A stretch of DNA of 64,000 nucleotides from Otis tarda (GCA_026413225.1 CM048552.1:135421053-135485052); one strand, 5' to 3'; shown: positions 35,832 through 50,843, counted from the stretch's first letter. Made by a program: numbers and translations. Notes: generated by a model from the sequence alone, not told the origin.

Positions 35832-38800
35832 AGATTGCATGGAAAACCTTCAAGTATTCCATCCACCTTCTGGTTTTTGCTTTATTTGGCAAGAAAGAGG
35901 AAGTTTTTAATTCATTTCAACCCAAACCAAAATGCTTTATTTGCATGTTTTCTTTTGGCTTTACATCTAAAAAATCCAAATATTCCAATAATCTCAACCT
36001 TAGCAAATGTGAGAGCATGTGTTTAGTACCATTCGTCTTTCTAAAGGGTTTCCTCTAGGGAAGCTGCTGTGTAAGACCACTGCAAAGTAAGATTCTGCTC
36101 TTAGTGTGATGTATAAGGAGACTCAGTGATGCATAAATTAGGCTTTCTGAAAATGAGACAACCAGAACAGTGAGCCCAGGTGCTCCATTCCAGCCCTCAG
36201 AAAGCCAAATGCAGCAGGCATTGTTCAGTCATGGCTAGAAACCGGATCTCCCCTGCTAGCTGCAGGAAATGGGGTATACTGCACTTAGAAAGTCCAGGCA
36301 TATTTTTCCTGAGTCGTGATTATGTTAAATGCATTTACTAGGTAAAAATGGAAAAACAAGGGGAAAAAGGGGAAAAAGATTTCATGCAATTACTTTTCTT
36401 CTCTACTTCATTTTTGAAAAAAAAAATTAAAATCTTATACTCTGGACAGGGGAGGAGGGTGTTTGCTTTCTACACTTCCTTTTCTCTCTCTCTGCTCCCT
36501 ATCCACCCAGAAAAACTTAGAAAATCACTTTCAAGTGAAGCCTGACCCTTCTTTCTGGAATTGGCTGCAGGGCATTAGAGCAACTATGATTTTTCAAGCA
36601 TTTTCTAGCTGTATTCTATGGAGCGATAGATAATAATCCCTGAAGAGCTCCTTGGCATCATATGCTTGTGACTGATGGACAAACCCCTACAAGAGAAGAA
36701 GGCTCAGGGGACAGGCAATGTGCTCATGAAGCTCAGGGAAGAATGTAGGGAGTGACCACAGCTATTGCACATACAGCTGAACTCAACACAAAAGGGGCTG
36801 GAGGGCGGCCTTTGTTTTTGGTGAAGGGCTGTATCAGTTGAGTGGATCAGCTGATACACTGAGTTTTCCCTGAGTTAATCAAAAGAGTGTGAATGTCTTC
36901 TAGAGTTAGCAAGACCAGTGTGGGGGAAGCTTATACATGGCTCAGCATAAACTACAAAAACGGAACGATTAATAAAATGAACTTCAAAGAGACTAACATG
37001 CTTGAACTGGCTTCAAGCCATGTATTCCATCCCAGTGACTGGGGATGCCCAACATCATGAAAGTGAGTGTAGAGAGACTGGAAATAGCAATCACATGTGT
37101 ATTGTGATCCAACTGTGTGTTGTAATTGCTGTATTGTGCTTAGATTCTGATTTCAGCATGCTGCTGTATCACTCTGTTAAATCAAAATCCTGTTTAACAC
37201 CAAATGTCTTCAAATGCATAAAATTAAACATTAAACCCTCTTTGTGCAGAATGTCAAAAAGAACCTTGTCAGAGAGCATTGAATTCTGACACTGCTTCTG
37301 GGTTCTCCTCCTTACTTTTCACTGCTACTTCAAGCTTTCAAAAACTGAAAAGCTGGTTTGCTGTTTTCCTTTCTCAAGGAAGCTACTGAGGTAGTCAGAA
37401 AAATGTTTGCAATGAGAAATGGAAGAATCCACCATACCAACTCTGCATGAAGATGTGATCCACTCTACAAAATGTTCTAAAATTATGGTTATTCCAGCTA
37501 CTCTATTACCCTGCCTGAGACTGCACCACTGTTGCATCTTTGAAAGGAAGTAGAATCATCCTTAATGATCACCCAGTTTTTCCAAAATCTCCTTCACAGT
37601 TTAAAAGGATCAGTTAACATTTGAAGATATAAACTGTGTAGGAGAGAAAAGTATTATTATTTGGAAGTCTTTTAAATATTATTGCACACCAGAGGTAATT
37701 AGAAAATGATGCATCCAGACTTGTGCTGAGCTGTTTCTGAAAAAATCTCTAAAAGAAATAGAGTTCTGATTTTCTTCCAACATTTTATGACTTACAGAAA
37801 GTTTTGTATAATGTAGGAAAATTATTTTAAAGTTAGAACAAATTAATGTCTTAATAAACACTGTACTTTGTTTGACATATTCCAGTCAAATGGTTTGAGA
37901 TAGGACTTTTTTTTTTCTAAAGAATTAAGTGAAATTAAGCTGAAGCTGGAAGTGCTGCTGGAATCCCTACTGGAAAACAGTGATCTATAATTGTGTTTCA
38001 ACTACTATTTCCTGCAGGGCTATATTTTAAATCACTGAAAATCTTACTAGTATATACTTCGGTGTATTTGGGAGTGAAATATCCATCTGCAAAAAGTGAT
38101 TTATACACCCTGCCTTCTGATTTCTCCATTACTGTTTCTTTCTGACCACACCAGACCATTTTTAGCATACTACAAGCTTAGTTACACTATATTGCCACAT
38201 TATTCTCTGCAGATTTATATTCCTTTAATGGTTTTCCAAAGGCCAAGAGGCAACATTTGGCAATATTTACATTATGTGGTGGTTACATGTGTTCAAGGAG
38301 GCATTTCAGCTACCACACTTACTTTGTGGCAAAAATAAGAATGATACTCAAATAATTGTGCAAAAAACCAGATTTAGTATAAAATAAATGGATTCAATAT
38401 GCAAATTAAATACATAGAGTTATATATGCAGGGATTTGACATGCTAGGATCCCTCACACTCACTTTATTTTTTGAAGTTGTTGAGTCAAACAAAGTTTAA
38501 AATAATGTTAAGTAAGTCTTCAAGACTTTAGAGGCTTGGCATTACTAAGTCCTGAAAATTTAGTTTAATGTCAATCCACCTGTGGTCAGCCCTCACCAAA
38601 ATTGCTTTTCCCTGAACTAGTTGTTTAAAATGCCAGCTGGCTGGCAACCAGCATGTACGCAATGCATTGTGTATTGACATTGTGTAGCTGATACGGAGCT
38701 CAACATGATTTTCAAGGCAAACTTGAGAAACTTCCCAAATTATGTCCTAACACCACTGAGAAGATCAGACTACTGAAATGGAAATATCTCCACAGCATAA

Positions 38801-41800
38801 CATAGCTTTTACTCGATTGTGCAAATATTAAGAGAACTTTAAAATTATGCCCAGAGACAAGTTCATTTCAATTAAGACCTACGTTAGCTCTCAGAGAAAA
38901 AATGTCTCACCTGGCCTTTACACTTGACCTGAAAAGGAAATACAGAAATATTTCTTTGAGTATCTGTCAGGGAAGTCTACCTCTTCTGTGATAAAGCATG
39001 CTGGGGCTTCCCAGGCAGAAGTACGGTAACCCTCAACCCTCGCTCCACAGCTAGTATCTCATCACAAGCACTGCGTGATGCAGAGTGGATGTACTTGCTA
39101 TATGATTCTCTGATGCCATTTAGAAGTGACTGAAATGAAGATCTGAGAAGCACCTAGAATTTATTTTCTAGGTCTAAGTGTGTGCAAGACTACACTAATT
39201 TCCTTGCAAAGGCCCACAGGCTGGATGAGAGCTTACATGTATTTTGACCAGGTTGAGTCAGAGATGATGTTGTATCATAGCACACGCATACCAGACAGGG
39301 TAGATACCACCCGACTTTGCCTCCAGGGACTACAGTGCAAGATAAACATGGCCACTGTGGTTGAGCATCCGTTTTTTCTCTCTCACCTGTGTATGTGACA
39401 CACTACAATGGAAATAGTCTGTTATCTCCAGGGAAAATAGACCATAATGAGAAAAAATTGTCTGGAGATGAGTTAGGTTCAGCAAGCTATACTAGATACA
39501 TGGTTTTTCTAAGTGCATGTTTTTTGGGAAGTGTTTACAAATGACAGTCTTTCACACTAATTCTATCTTCATGTGATGCAGCATTAAAGATTTTCTCCAG
39601 GCTCTGTATTATTTGTATTCCCTAAAGGTTTAGTAAGTTTACATGAATCTCTTTGCCTGGAATCATAGTTGTTTTTTCCCAGAATAACGAAGCTGTTTCA
39701 CAATCACTGGCAGACATAAGGCCAATAAGATAACATTTCCCACATACTTTGCATTCCAGTGTCTTGGAGGAGAGCTTTTAGATATGGCATTCTTAAAAGT
39801 AGTTGGAGATTTGAATTAAAATGTCTCTGAATGTGGCCCCGAGTCTCAGTCAGTCCATTGCTTGAAACACTGAGTAATACTGATGTGTTGACAGAGTATG
39901 GCTACACAAATCCATTAGCAAAAATCAACACCTGCTCAACAGAAAGCAAGAAACTCTTGTACGCAGCTGCAGATGTAAAAAAAGACACAAAACAGAAAAC
40001 TTGAAAGGTAAAAACTCTTTATTTTCCAATAACAAATTAAAGTGAGCATTTCTTTTTCACTTGCTCTTGCCCAGTCTAACACAAACCTTTCCAAGGAATA
40101 GGAAATTTGGATCATATCCAAATTCCCAGTCTCCTCATAATGTCAATCATCCATTTATCTGGCAATTTATTTTTTTTTTCCAAACAAAAAATACTGTTCT
40201 ATTTTCAGAGGAGAAATTGCTTCATCATCCATGAACAAACAAAAGAGAGTAGTGGTGGGTGGTTTTTTTTTAGTGTAGTAAGGTAGAACTCAGTGAGGCA
40301 TAAGGTTTTTCTTTTTAGGCATAAGATTCTGCATCTCGAAGAGCCTACGTACTGGCAATACTGGCAATCCAGAGGAAGTTTTTATTTCCTCCAGAGTTCA
40401 CTAGAGAAAAATATTGGTGATTCCATTTGTGCACAGACAGTGACCATTTCAAAGCACCCCTTTTCAAGGCAAAGCATTATTAGAATGGCTCATGAACTTA
40501 CTGTGTGCTGCCTGAGTTTATTTTCTTAAAACTTCCAGACTCCTACGGAGTGTGAGAATCCAACACATATGCAGATCTGCATCCCTTCAAATCTGCTACT
40601 GCAGGTATATTGCCATGCAGAGGTACTGCATGAAGCTTTACCTTGCTTTTTCTTCGTGTCTATAATGTCAAAGTACTTAAACTTGTGCCGTTGGTGCAGC
40701 TGAAACCTGCCATGTGTGGCCCGTTCTTCAGGGGAGGTGTTACGTTTCGGTATGATTTGGCTTAGTAAGGTAGTTAGGCTTTTACTGTGGTTTTTCTTTT
40801 CCTGGTTTTTAATGGTGATATGTGTTTACCTTAGAGAGAGCAAGGCTGAAAAAAAACCCCATGCTTCCATGCTTTGCTGTGGTCAGTTGTTAAGTTCCTG
40901 AGGAAGTTCATTCCATGGTCTGTGCACTATCCCCAGGAGAGCTCTCCCCTGCTGAGAGGGAGGCCTTACCCTCTGCTACAAAATTCCTTTCTCCTTCAGA
41001 TGTGATGTTAACTGCATTTCTCACCCCAGAGTTTTAGCTGAGCTTTTGGATTTGCTCTACTTGAGTCACTAAGTGCCTTGAACGTTTTGTCATTGCATGG
41101 ATATTCTGTAGGAAGTTGATGTCAAAAGCTGATGCAAGCTTGGTGCAATCCATCTAGCCTTTGCTGCTGAGGAGAAAGCTCTGTATTAACAGCAGTCCCT
41201 GTGATTTATCATTAGTGGATGTCTTTTCAACAACACACACAATGAAGCAATTTTACTGAACTGCTAAAAACGTAGGCTCATGCATTTTTTTCGCAAGGCT
41301 CAAAACCCCATGGATTCTGTAATGCTTTTGGGTAATGAAGCAAGGCAGGGATCTTGCACGGAATCTCTGTGCAGAAACATTAAGGCTAGGATCTGATGGA
41401 AGGAGTCAATGCACTGCCAGCTTGGGCTAAAGCCAGCCGTAGGGAGAACCGAGGGCCTTGGATAGATGGCTGCCTCCAGGCTGTAGACAGGTAACTCAAG
41501 ACACTCAAGCTTTTTCTCAGGGTACTATGGGGAAGAGAAAGACTCTTTTTGCAACAATGACACATCCATGGGAATTAAGAGACCTTACTTTCCAGGTTAT
41601 TGTCTTCTGCTAGAAGGCAATTGATTCTGAGGTTTCCAGACAAAACTTACAGCCACCTGGGCAAAGGGAAGACTATTTGCCTCTGTGCGATCAAGAATAA
41701 AAGAGCGCAGGAGTCAAAGAGTACACAGGAAAATCTAAGCTTGCTTCTGCTATCTGTTGAGGAGGTCACTTCCCACTGAAAGTCAGTCCTGCAGTCAGAT

Positions 41801-44800
41801 TAATTCCTGCTTAGCTTCAGAGTTGAATGCTTCTGAGCAGGGTTAGAAGCCCAAGGCAAGTCAACTCATTGGCTCAAACTGGAGGCAATAGTTGAATTTT
41901 CTGAGAGTTAAGTGCTACTTTACATGGGTTATCTAAGGCTTTCAGGAGAGGCAGTGAACTGAACTTAAGCTCCCGCTGTCACGAATGGCACGTCACGCTC
42001 TCATCTTAATGATCCTGCCACTTCCCTTGCCTTGAATCTGTGAGTGGAGACAGCTCATCAGCTCCTTCTTTCCATCCAACATAATCTACCTGGGCAAGTT
42101 TGCTGAGCTAATGAACTGGATTGGTTTATGCAAGGTCCAGTAGCTCCAAAGCTGGGATGAAGACTAAGGTGGGACCCTGTAACTGAGAGTGTGGAAGAGG
42201 AAGAGAAAAAAGAGGGACAATTTGGAGGGAGGGTACATTTACCTGTTTCAGAGCCATTAGATACACTGCACAGCTAAGGTAACCACAACCTAAGGCACAG
42301 ACTGTTACTTGATGAACATTTTAAGCAGGTATGAAACAACACTGCAGTCAAAAGAAGCAGCTATGGTCTTTCCCCGGCCTTCCAGCCTGGCCTCTCCAAT
42401 GCTATTCTCTTGTGCCAGCAGCATACATGTACCAATTAAAAAAAAATTGAGGGGCCTGCTTGGCTGAAAACTGACTGGACAGGAGAAGGTTGTTTTTTAG
42501 CTGGTTATCACAGATAGATAGTAACTAAGGAACCGTAATCACATACACAGATGAAAGGGAAAGAGTCAGCCACAGAAGCCCCGGCACAGTGCCTCAAAAG
42601 TGAATGGTGAACACCGTATATTCAGAAGCAAACAAGCTCTCACCAATGTGGAGCCAATTCATCCTGATGCAGCTTTGTCTGTCCTCTGAATACAAGACCA
42701 GAGAAGGATTAAGGATGCTCTGTGCATACCAGGTCACTGCGATTTTCCCTCCAAGTGGAAAACAAGGGGGGAGAACTGTTGCTTGCTTGAATATACTTGC
42801 TGCATTTATTTCCTTTGGGCAACTTCCAAACGGGGAGCAATATGGCTACTGTTTTTTCACTTTTCCCACATCCTTTCTCAGAAGGGTGTACATAATGTTT
42901 TTCTCCCAGAGTCCATGAGTCCATGTTTCTTATAGACATAAGGTCTCTGTCCTCCATTCATTGCTGCTTATGAGAGTACACAAAACACATCTCAGCTCTC
43001 TACCATTTCTTTTGGTTTGTATATAATTTCCTTTGTCTTCTTCCACTCACTTACCATAAATGAGGGGGCTCTGGGGGCTCTGGGAACAGAGACTTGCTAT
43101 GCTGGTGCAACAGGTGTAGCCCAGCAGGCTCCCTCTGACACAGGCACATTTTCTGTAAGATTGCTGGCACCACGGGTGACTCTGGAAACCACTCCTGTTA
43201 CGTGTTCCAGCTCTTGCTGCCAATTTTTGGCTGCTCTGTGTGCAGAGTGACTGTTGCCCCTAGTTGCTGGGCACAGGAGCGAATACAGCATAGCCTGGGG
43301 CGTGTTTTGGAGTAGGGAATTCCTTGGCTACTGCCTTTTCTGTCTGCTACACATTGCATGAGGGCAACTGATATTCAAACTATGAAAACGTACCAGAATC
43401 TTGAATCTAAACCCCTGCAAGTCTCAAGAACTGGTGTTTACCAAGCTGGCTTAGGTTTCTTTCTGGGATTTTATCACTCAGGTTGAAAGGGCCTTTAAAA
43501 CAGAAAGTCTCCAGTTCAGTTCTCATGTGAATAGTAATGTATTTTCATAAAAGCACTCACAAGATAGCCACAGCTGCTGATTGTCATAGACTCAGCCTGT
43601 CATGGCCCAGAATCATGCTGAAAATGCTTGGGAGCTTTTAGCACTTCTAAATTTGAGCTGAGCCTCTTGCTCTGAAGCATCTTGTAGCCCAAACACTGAA
43701 CCTTTGACAAGAGACACACTCATTATTTTAGACTAAAGCTGAACAAATTCTACATTACCTCCCTTTAAGTTATATTAAAGCAGTGTCTTTCACTTCTGAT
43801 TGGTATTAAACCTTAATTAATTACAATATGAAGAAGAACATTTAGAATTGCCTGATGTTATTTACTCAACTGCTCTTAAAAGTTCACATCACCAAATGAA
43901 TCTTCACTTGCATTACATCTCTTTGTTTCTGTTTGAAGAGTCTGCCTTTTTCCTGCAATTTTGTCATTTTTTTTTTGTCCAAATATTGCACTCAAATTCC
44001 ACCAAAAAGAGTCCATGTTTGCAAGTACTCATTTGCAAACATTCAGTCCAGTTCAGAGCTGATTTAACTGGGCTTGGAGGTCGTGTTGCATGCCTCTTCC
44101 TCTCACTGCATAGGCATAACATCTGGAATCAGGTTTCCTGTGTGCATGCTATCAATTCCAAATGTAAAATCTGCCATCTGTAAATATTAAGCAGCCTTTG
44201 TTTGCAGTTTGGTATTCTGAGAAGCGTTTCTGCCAGTGACCTCATTTGCTAGATTTCTGGGGAAAGGTAATGCATATGGGATGCTGAACATACTGCTGCA
44301 GCACCAGCCATCAGTGCTTGTGGGAGCTTTTATTTTGAGTTATTTATCCAAATACAATTCTCAGGAATCAGAAAATCACTAGCTGGGAAGTTGCACCATT
44401 ACCTCATTCAGAAGAGCCGAGAATTCACTGAAGCTTGACTTCTGTATAATTGAAATTATCTTACCACAAAGGAGCGTGCACAGTTCATTAAAAGGAGACT
44501 GGCACAGGTTCCTTTCAAATATTTTAGCCTTTTTGTCTTCAGGTGGTCTTTAAGGAAAGAGAGGGAGAAATAGGAGAGAAGGAAATCTTTTCCTCAAAGG
44601 TATATGCTGTAAATAAAAATTACTCTTGCTTGCATAGAGGAAGGATCATGCAGTTTCTGTCACAAAACTGGAGCTTCTGGAACATTCAAAGTAGACTTTT
44701 TCATTAAACATAATTAACTTATCCAGTGTAGCTTCTGGTTTCGCTGTAGTCACTTTTTTATGATGTCAGATGGTGATAACCAGTCGAGTAAAATGTGACC

Positions 44801-47800
44801 AGCAAGGGAGAAATGCCTCATTTCTTGCTTTGCAATGCAGCATAGAACAGTAATTAGAAGAGAGGCAAAAAGTAATCCCATATATCCAGCCTACTGGTGT
44901 GAGCAGCATCTCGAGAAGGCCAATGTGCCACAGCTCCTCTACCTTTTGGTCTTCCAATTATGACAACATCGTCTTGCACTTTGCAGATTCTTGTCAGAAT
45001 AAACACTATTTGCAGTTCAGCTAGGAGTTCGGGTAGTGTAGGAAAACACAGCATAGCTTGCCATTCCATTTGCTTGTCCAGCGATGCCGAAACTCTTGAA
45101 ATAGGTGTTTTCAAGACTGGTTGGTGGCTGAAAACCAGATGAAACCTAGATGAAAAGTACAAATGGAAATGTGCAGCCCTCCTCCTTTAAGATAGCATCA
45201 AGAAACAGCTTACAAAGTCATCGTGGAACAAGGCAGCAGAAACCACTGTGCTCTCTGCCCCAACGCAGGAACACATAGTCCAAAGCAACGACATCTCCTC
45301 AGCATATGTTTTGGTGGCTGTTGCTTAATGATGATTCATGAGTAAATGAAAAGAAAGGAAAGAAAGTGAAGCAGCAGCAGATGTGTCAAAGAAAGAAAGC
45401 AGCAACACTGCACATAGGAAATACGGCCTAGGAGTATCACCGAGAGGAAAATGCAGAGAGATTTTGGACAAACTGCTGACAGCAAAAGGGCCTTGGTGCA
45501 ACGAGGAAGGAGAAGGTCTCTTGCTCTTTGACACCTGCTGTCTTCAAGGAAACTAAGTGTTATGTGTTTCTTGTAAATAAGTAGATTTTTATCACAGATA
45601 TGGGACCCTTAAATTCTCCTAACCCAGTCAAACCTTCAGGGCTCGTATTTTTAAGTAATCTTACAGGTCTAGGGGTTAGCAACATTATTACTGTCTGGGT
45701 CAACAAACTTGCAGCCAGGAGACAATTGTTCTTTCCCATGTTTAAAGACAATTTAAACCAGAAAAATGCAGGCTTATTTCTGAGTAGTATTAGAAAATAA
45801 TATTTTGGTGTCTGCGTATGAGCAGTCACCATTGACAGTACCTTGTAAAGGCAAACAGTGCAGTGCCTCATCATGTTCATGTTTGCTCTCTCTCCCAGAC
45901 CTGTATTCCCCTTCAGCTCTGCCATGTGTGCAAAACCTCCCCGCATACTGCTGACCCTCTCCAAGACCCAGGCCTGGGGTATAAAAGGTCCCTTTTAGCA
46001 TGAGTGAGAATCAAGCCCAAGACCATAGCAAAACATCTCTCCTCACCTTATGGGGCCCCTTTCAACATCAGCTTCCCTTGTCCATCACCCTGTACATTTG
46101 GTGTCTCTTCTCGGGAAGCAGCTATGGGAGTAGCTATAAGGGCTCTGCCATATGTATGCTCATCTGGCTTCTCCCTCAGAGATGTAGAGAGGAGGAGGAG
46201 AGGTGCCTTCACATGCCCAGCCTTTCGACACCTCTGAGCGAGACTTTGTACACTGACATTTCCTTCTCTAGGGGCTTGCTTCAATTTATCACTGTTAATG
46301 CAGCGGCATGTTAAAAAGCTAGACCTTTAAAACTGTATAAATTCAATGCAGCTACTTGGGAAACTGAAATCATGATGGGACAATATTGTAGGGCCTTTAG
46401 AGATATCAGTGGCTACGGCTGTGACACAGTGCTCGGTCCTGAGGCAGAAAGGACCATGCATGAGAGGAGAAGAAGGAAAGACACAGAGGTAGAACGCGAG
46501 AACATTTACAGTTCCCATGAAGAGAAACTCAGCAGGCTGAGGTTGTTTTATCACAGAGAAAAAGTCAGCGTGAATAACCTGATGAAAGCATAGAAAGCAA
46601 TGAATGGGATGAATGAGTTAGATATATTATTTCTATTTTCATGGATGGGATGGTAAGATCTGAATGACGATTTGGCACTTGCAGCTTATTGTTGCTGTTA
46701 TTAATTCCAGACACTTTTGTAGTAGTTTTTCTATCAGTGGGTCTCAGAATGCTTAATAAAGAATGCATTTTTTCAGGTTACAAAACCCTAAATATATGCT
46801 AGGCATATCATGAACCAAGTAGTAAAAATAAGTGTCTCTGAAATGCCTGAAGAAAGTAGTAATTTGGTGCTTCTACTATGAACAGCCCCATTACAGAAGG
46901 AAGAATTTTTGTCAAGCACTTAATAATGTTCAGATTTCTAGCCCAAAACACAATCTCTTGCTGAAGTTTTAGAAAGTGCTAAGCCCTTACTTTCTGAAAA
47001 TAACGTACCTTCAATTTGACGTGTGAAAACAGTGGTCACATTACAAAAATTTAGATCAGAGCATTTTATTAAGGGAAATTTATATAGCTTATAGAAAGTC
47101 TCTATTGTTAAGAGTGGGCAAACATATGGATAACATAAGAACCAGTTTGAACTTGAAACTTGAAACCAAACTTCGAACTGGTTGAAAATGTTTATTTAAC
47201 TCGGAAAAAAAATCTCTGCCTGCATCTGCAATTTCTAGTCCCTATGGGCAACAAAAATATTCAAAATAACACAGGGAAGAAATTACATCATTGATTATAT
47301 GATACAAACAGAAACATGGACATCTCTCAAAAAATATGTGCTCTTCTGAAATGTAATGTGATTCATCACTCAGAGCATGAAAATCTAAAGTGTACTTCTG
47401 CACGATACAGATATAATCCTCAGTAAAAGTGAAAAAGAGCTGTCTGGTGGGCAGCACAGTTTGCATCAACACTGACAGATTATTTTTGTGAACTTTTGTG
47501 ATGAATATATGAGCTTTACTTTTTAAGGTCTTGCTATTGGAGCCTTTTTTAATGCACCTTTTCAGTTTTGCTTGGATTATTTTGCATGCAACAGGAAAGG
47601 AATCAAAAGAACGGTTTGTGAAGAGAGACTGAAATGCTGAACTACTTTATTACCTCTCAGGATCTGAATTTTAAATTTTTCTTAGCCCTTGCTTACCGAA
47701 TGTCCTTGCCTTTGCATCAGGAGGCTCTGGAAAGTGCACAGATTTTTTAATAGGAGCATATGTACGTTAGGAAGTGGGCCACTTGGACTACCAGGATAGC

Positions 47801-50039
47801 GAGAGCTCTGACAGCGCAGTTGGAGTACAGCACTGTTTTATAGGGCGCATTTTACCTGGCACTGAAAATGAGTAAGGAGTGCCTGTGTGACCTGTCACCA
47901 CACCTCCAAAGTGAACATGCAATTGCATCTGTGGCCATTAGTGACCTGGTCTGAAACAAAATAGCATCATACATGTTGAGTTTGTATTAATCTGTTTACT
48001 GACTTTTGGGTGTATATTGATACAAATCCATTTTACCTATTTGATAATTTGCATTTATATAAGCCAACCTTTCTGACTAATTAGAATAAAAAAATTTCTA
48101 GTTCTGTTATTGAATGGAAGATTTTAGTTGGCTGTCTTCAACTCTTTTGTATGCCTTCTTATAGAACAACATGGGCTGTAGTCTGATTTGATCTTATTTA
48201 CAGTGGCATTAATCAGGGATGTGTCTATTGAAGCCAATGGAATTATAAGAGGATTAGGCTGGGGAAGGTGAGATAAGAAGCAGGGAATGGCAGCCTTGTG
48301 TTGTTCAGAGCTGTTTTTCTGCCACGAACGAGTATTTAAAGAGCTACAGGAGCAGGAGTGATCCCCGGCTTTTAGAAATACCTGTGAATGGAGTGCAATA
48401 AATACACAGGAAATGTGTCTGTAGAAGTACAGAGACAAAAGGTTTATATTCTCTTTTTTTAGCCATTACTAGGATACCAAGTGGTATAAAAATGACTCTT
48501 TGTGACCTGATCCTGATCTCCCTGGTTATCAACAGGGAGAACTGCCTGGCTGTAAACCTGCTGGGAGATTAGAGTGAGGCTGGTTGTGCACTGATTTCCT
48601 AAAATATGTGATTAGTCATAATCATGGTTCAAAACACTACACTCATTCTTCTAAGCATTTTTTAAATAACTTAAAGAAGGTTGTATGCCCACCTGAAAGT
48701 TAGGGAGTTTTCAGTATTTCGTTCTGTAGATAACAGTTTGTAGGTCACAGGAAGAATAATATCTTCCTGCATTTTATTGCCATATACAGAAAGAGGAACA
48801 AGAGGAGGTGACTCCCACATCTTAATATCTAGCTTGTGAGCACTTGTGCTTAGCGTCGGCCAGCAAAGTATTTTTTTTTCTGGATTAATATATTGTGAGC
48901 ATGAAATAGCCTGTGCCATTCACTCCTGCACCCTTCTTGGCACATTCTGACATTCCACAAGGTTGTTTCACAGTCAGCAAGAAGCCCTGTGGAGGATGAT
49001 GATGGAGAACTTGCCCAGTTCTGCCCAGGTGCTGAAAGCCCTCTGCCCTATGTCCAAGGAAGGGCAGAGGACTGGTCATGCGATGCTCAGTACACAGTGC
49101 TGGGCAGATGCAGAGGGACTAAAGCACCATTTGCCAAATATCCACTTCGACATCACACGATTTAGCCCAAGACTCTAATATTTTTTATGCTAAACTGAAC
49201 GATGTTATGCAGCCTCATATTGATGTCAAATGGCAAATCCTTATGCAGGCAAGGTGAAAAGCGTTGTCCAGTTAGGTAAAGTAACTCATAGCTATGCATA
49301 GCACTCATTCTTTTGTACAAGCCTCATTTGTTAAACAGTGTCTGGACTGTGCTATTACAGCACTGTATGCCCTTGGTATATTGTGTATTATAACATCAGC
49401 AGAAAGAAAAGGATGGACAAAATGGACTACAAAGACAAAAAACCTTCTGGGGATTGAGTGACTGTGGAGAAGGCTGAGCATCAAACCCTTGCTTACAACT
49501 GCTAACCACAGCTCTGATGACACTGTTCTGTGAACATCAACAGTGATTTTTGGGTGGGCAGAAATATCTCTCTTTCAGCAGTTACAATAAGGACTGCGTA
49601 GGAAGAAAGAAGTTTTTCCTATAAAGTGATCGGACGGTCCCCTCAGGGCCTGCCACAAAAGGATGGCTGTTTCTGATGCCGGTCTGGGCTGTTGTCTTCC
49701 TGCATCTGTGCGAACTGAGCCTCTCCCACGTCAGCACCTTTTTATTCCAGCTCCTGTGACAGGGCTGTCGTCCCTCTCACGTGAAGGTCTATTACCTGAG
49801 AAATTCAGGCTAACGGGGAGGCAGCACAAAAGGGAAAGGGATGTGTGTGCATGTGTGAGAAAGTTTCATGCTTTACATCTGGCCAGCTGAACACATCAGT
49901 GTTCCCAAAGCCACTCAAGAGTGAAAGGGATGCTTCAGCAGCCTTCTGCTACCAGAAATGTGGATGTCATTTTCTCAGTGCTGTGAAATATTCTCATTTC
50001 CCGCAGGCTGCAGGAGGGAATCCAAATTGCCCCTGGGTT

Positions 50040-50215
50040 TAATTGACATGTTTTTATTTGCTGTTGGTTATTTTCCTGCTGATATTCTTTAGCTTTCATC
50101 AATTTCTAATTGATTTCTGATATGGAAAGCCATATGTGTGCAGCTGTGAATTTAAGGGGACTGAAATCTGAATGCTATTAATTGATGGGCACAATCACAG
50201 AAAATTAATATATGC
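50040..50215. promoter_or_regulatory. Candidate conserved non-coding element (homeobox-type sites)
   Basis: It contains TTAATTGACATG, CAATTTCTAATTGATTTC, GCTATTAATTGATGGGC and AAAATTAATATATGC, that is four AATT/TAAT-type cores in about 175 bp, plus CCATATGTG. The density of homeodomain-type cores is suggestive only. AT-rich DNA yields such words by chance. Confidence 0.17.
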
Positions 50216-50692
50216 AGAGTTTGTATGGCTTTTTCCAAACAACTTCCTTCTTCATTAGTGTTCTCAGGAAGGAGTAGTGGTGTACAGGTTCAAGGCATGA
50301 GGAAGCACCAGGCAGTTGGAGGGAAGGCATGTTGATCAGGCTGCAATTCTGTGACATGGTTCCTAATAAGCAGGAATCATCATCTATTACTTCGGCTTGC
50401 CAGATCAGTCCACACTCTCCTGCTTGCTCTCTAACCACTCCTTCAAAAGCATTTTTTAAACTCTGGATTCTGGAGTCTCACAGGCTTCACGCAACCACAA
50501 AAGCATATATGCAAGCACATATGCATAAAGAGCAATGAAATGATAACTGTTCCATGCTGTCATTTAATGCTTGTAATTCAGAAGAGAATATTAATCTTGG
50601 TTTTGCTTTGACAGAAGAGCAATGGAATTTTTTTTTTAAATATATTTTTCCAGTTGAGGAGTTCCCAGTTCATAATTCTGTGCCTGTGAGGG

Positions 50693-50753
50693 TGGGGAAA
50701 AAGAAAAGAACAAGAAAGAAAGGGTGGGAGGGAAAGGAAAAAAAAGAAAAAGT
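50693..50753. repeat. Purine tract
   Basis: About 60 bases almost entirely A and G (interrupted by single pyrimidines near 50711 and 50725), followed about 45 bp later by a pyrimidine tract on the same strand. Confidence 0.85.
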
Positions 50754-50797
50754 CCATCCATGTCTGGATTTCAGAGGGACGGCTCCAGCAGCCTCAT

Positions 50798-50843
50798 TCC
50801 TCCCTCCTTCCCTTCCTCCCTTTCTCATTCCCTCACCCCTTTG
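50798..50843. repeat. Pyrimidine tract (CCTT/CCCTCC-rich)
   Basis: A C/T stretch with repeated TCCC and CTTCC words, with only a few purines. Its reverse complement is similar in composition to the upstream purine tract, so the two could pair imperfectly. Confidence 0.85.

Noticed and set aside
35817-36030. T15-AG acceptor followed by an open frame
   Set aside because: No donor at a sensible distance and no recognisable peptide.
39661-39671. AATCATAGTTG as another CR1 tail
   Set aside because: Only the first few bases resemble the octamer. None of the following CR1 blocks is present.
45980-45988. TATAAAAGG box in GC-richer flanks, as if a core promoter
   Set aside because: The nearest ATG of an open frame (46000) lies upstream of where transcription would start, no further promoter elements are evident, and isolated TATA words are common in AT-rich DNA.
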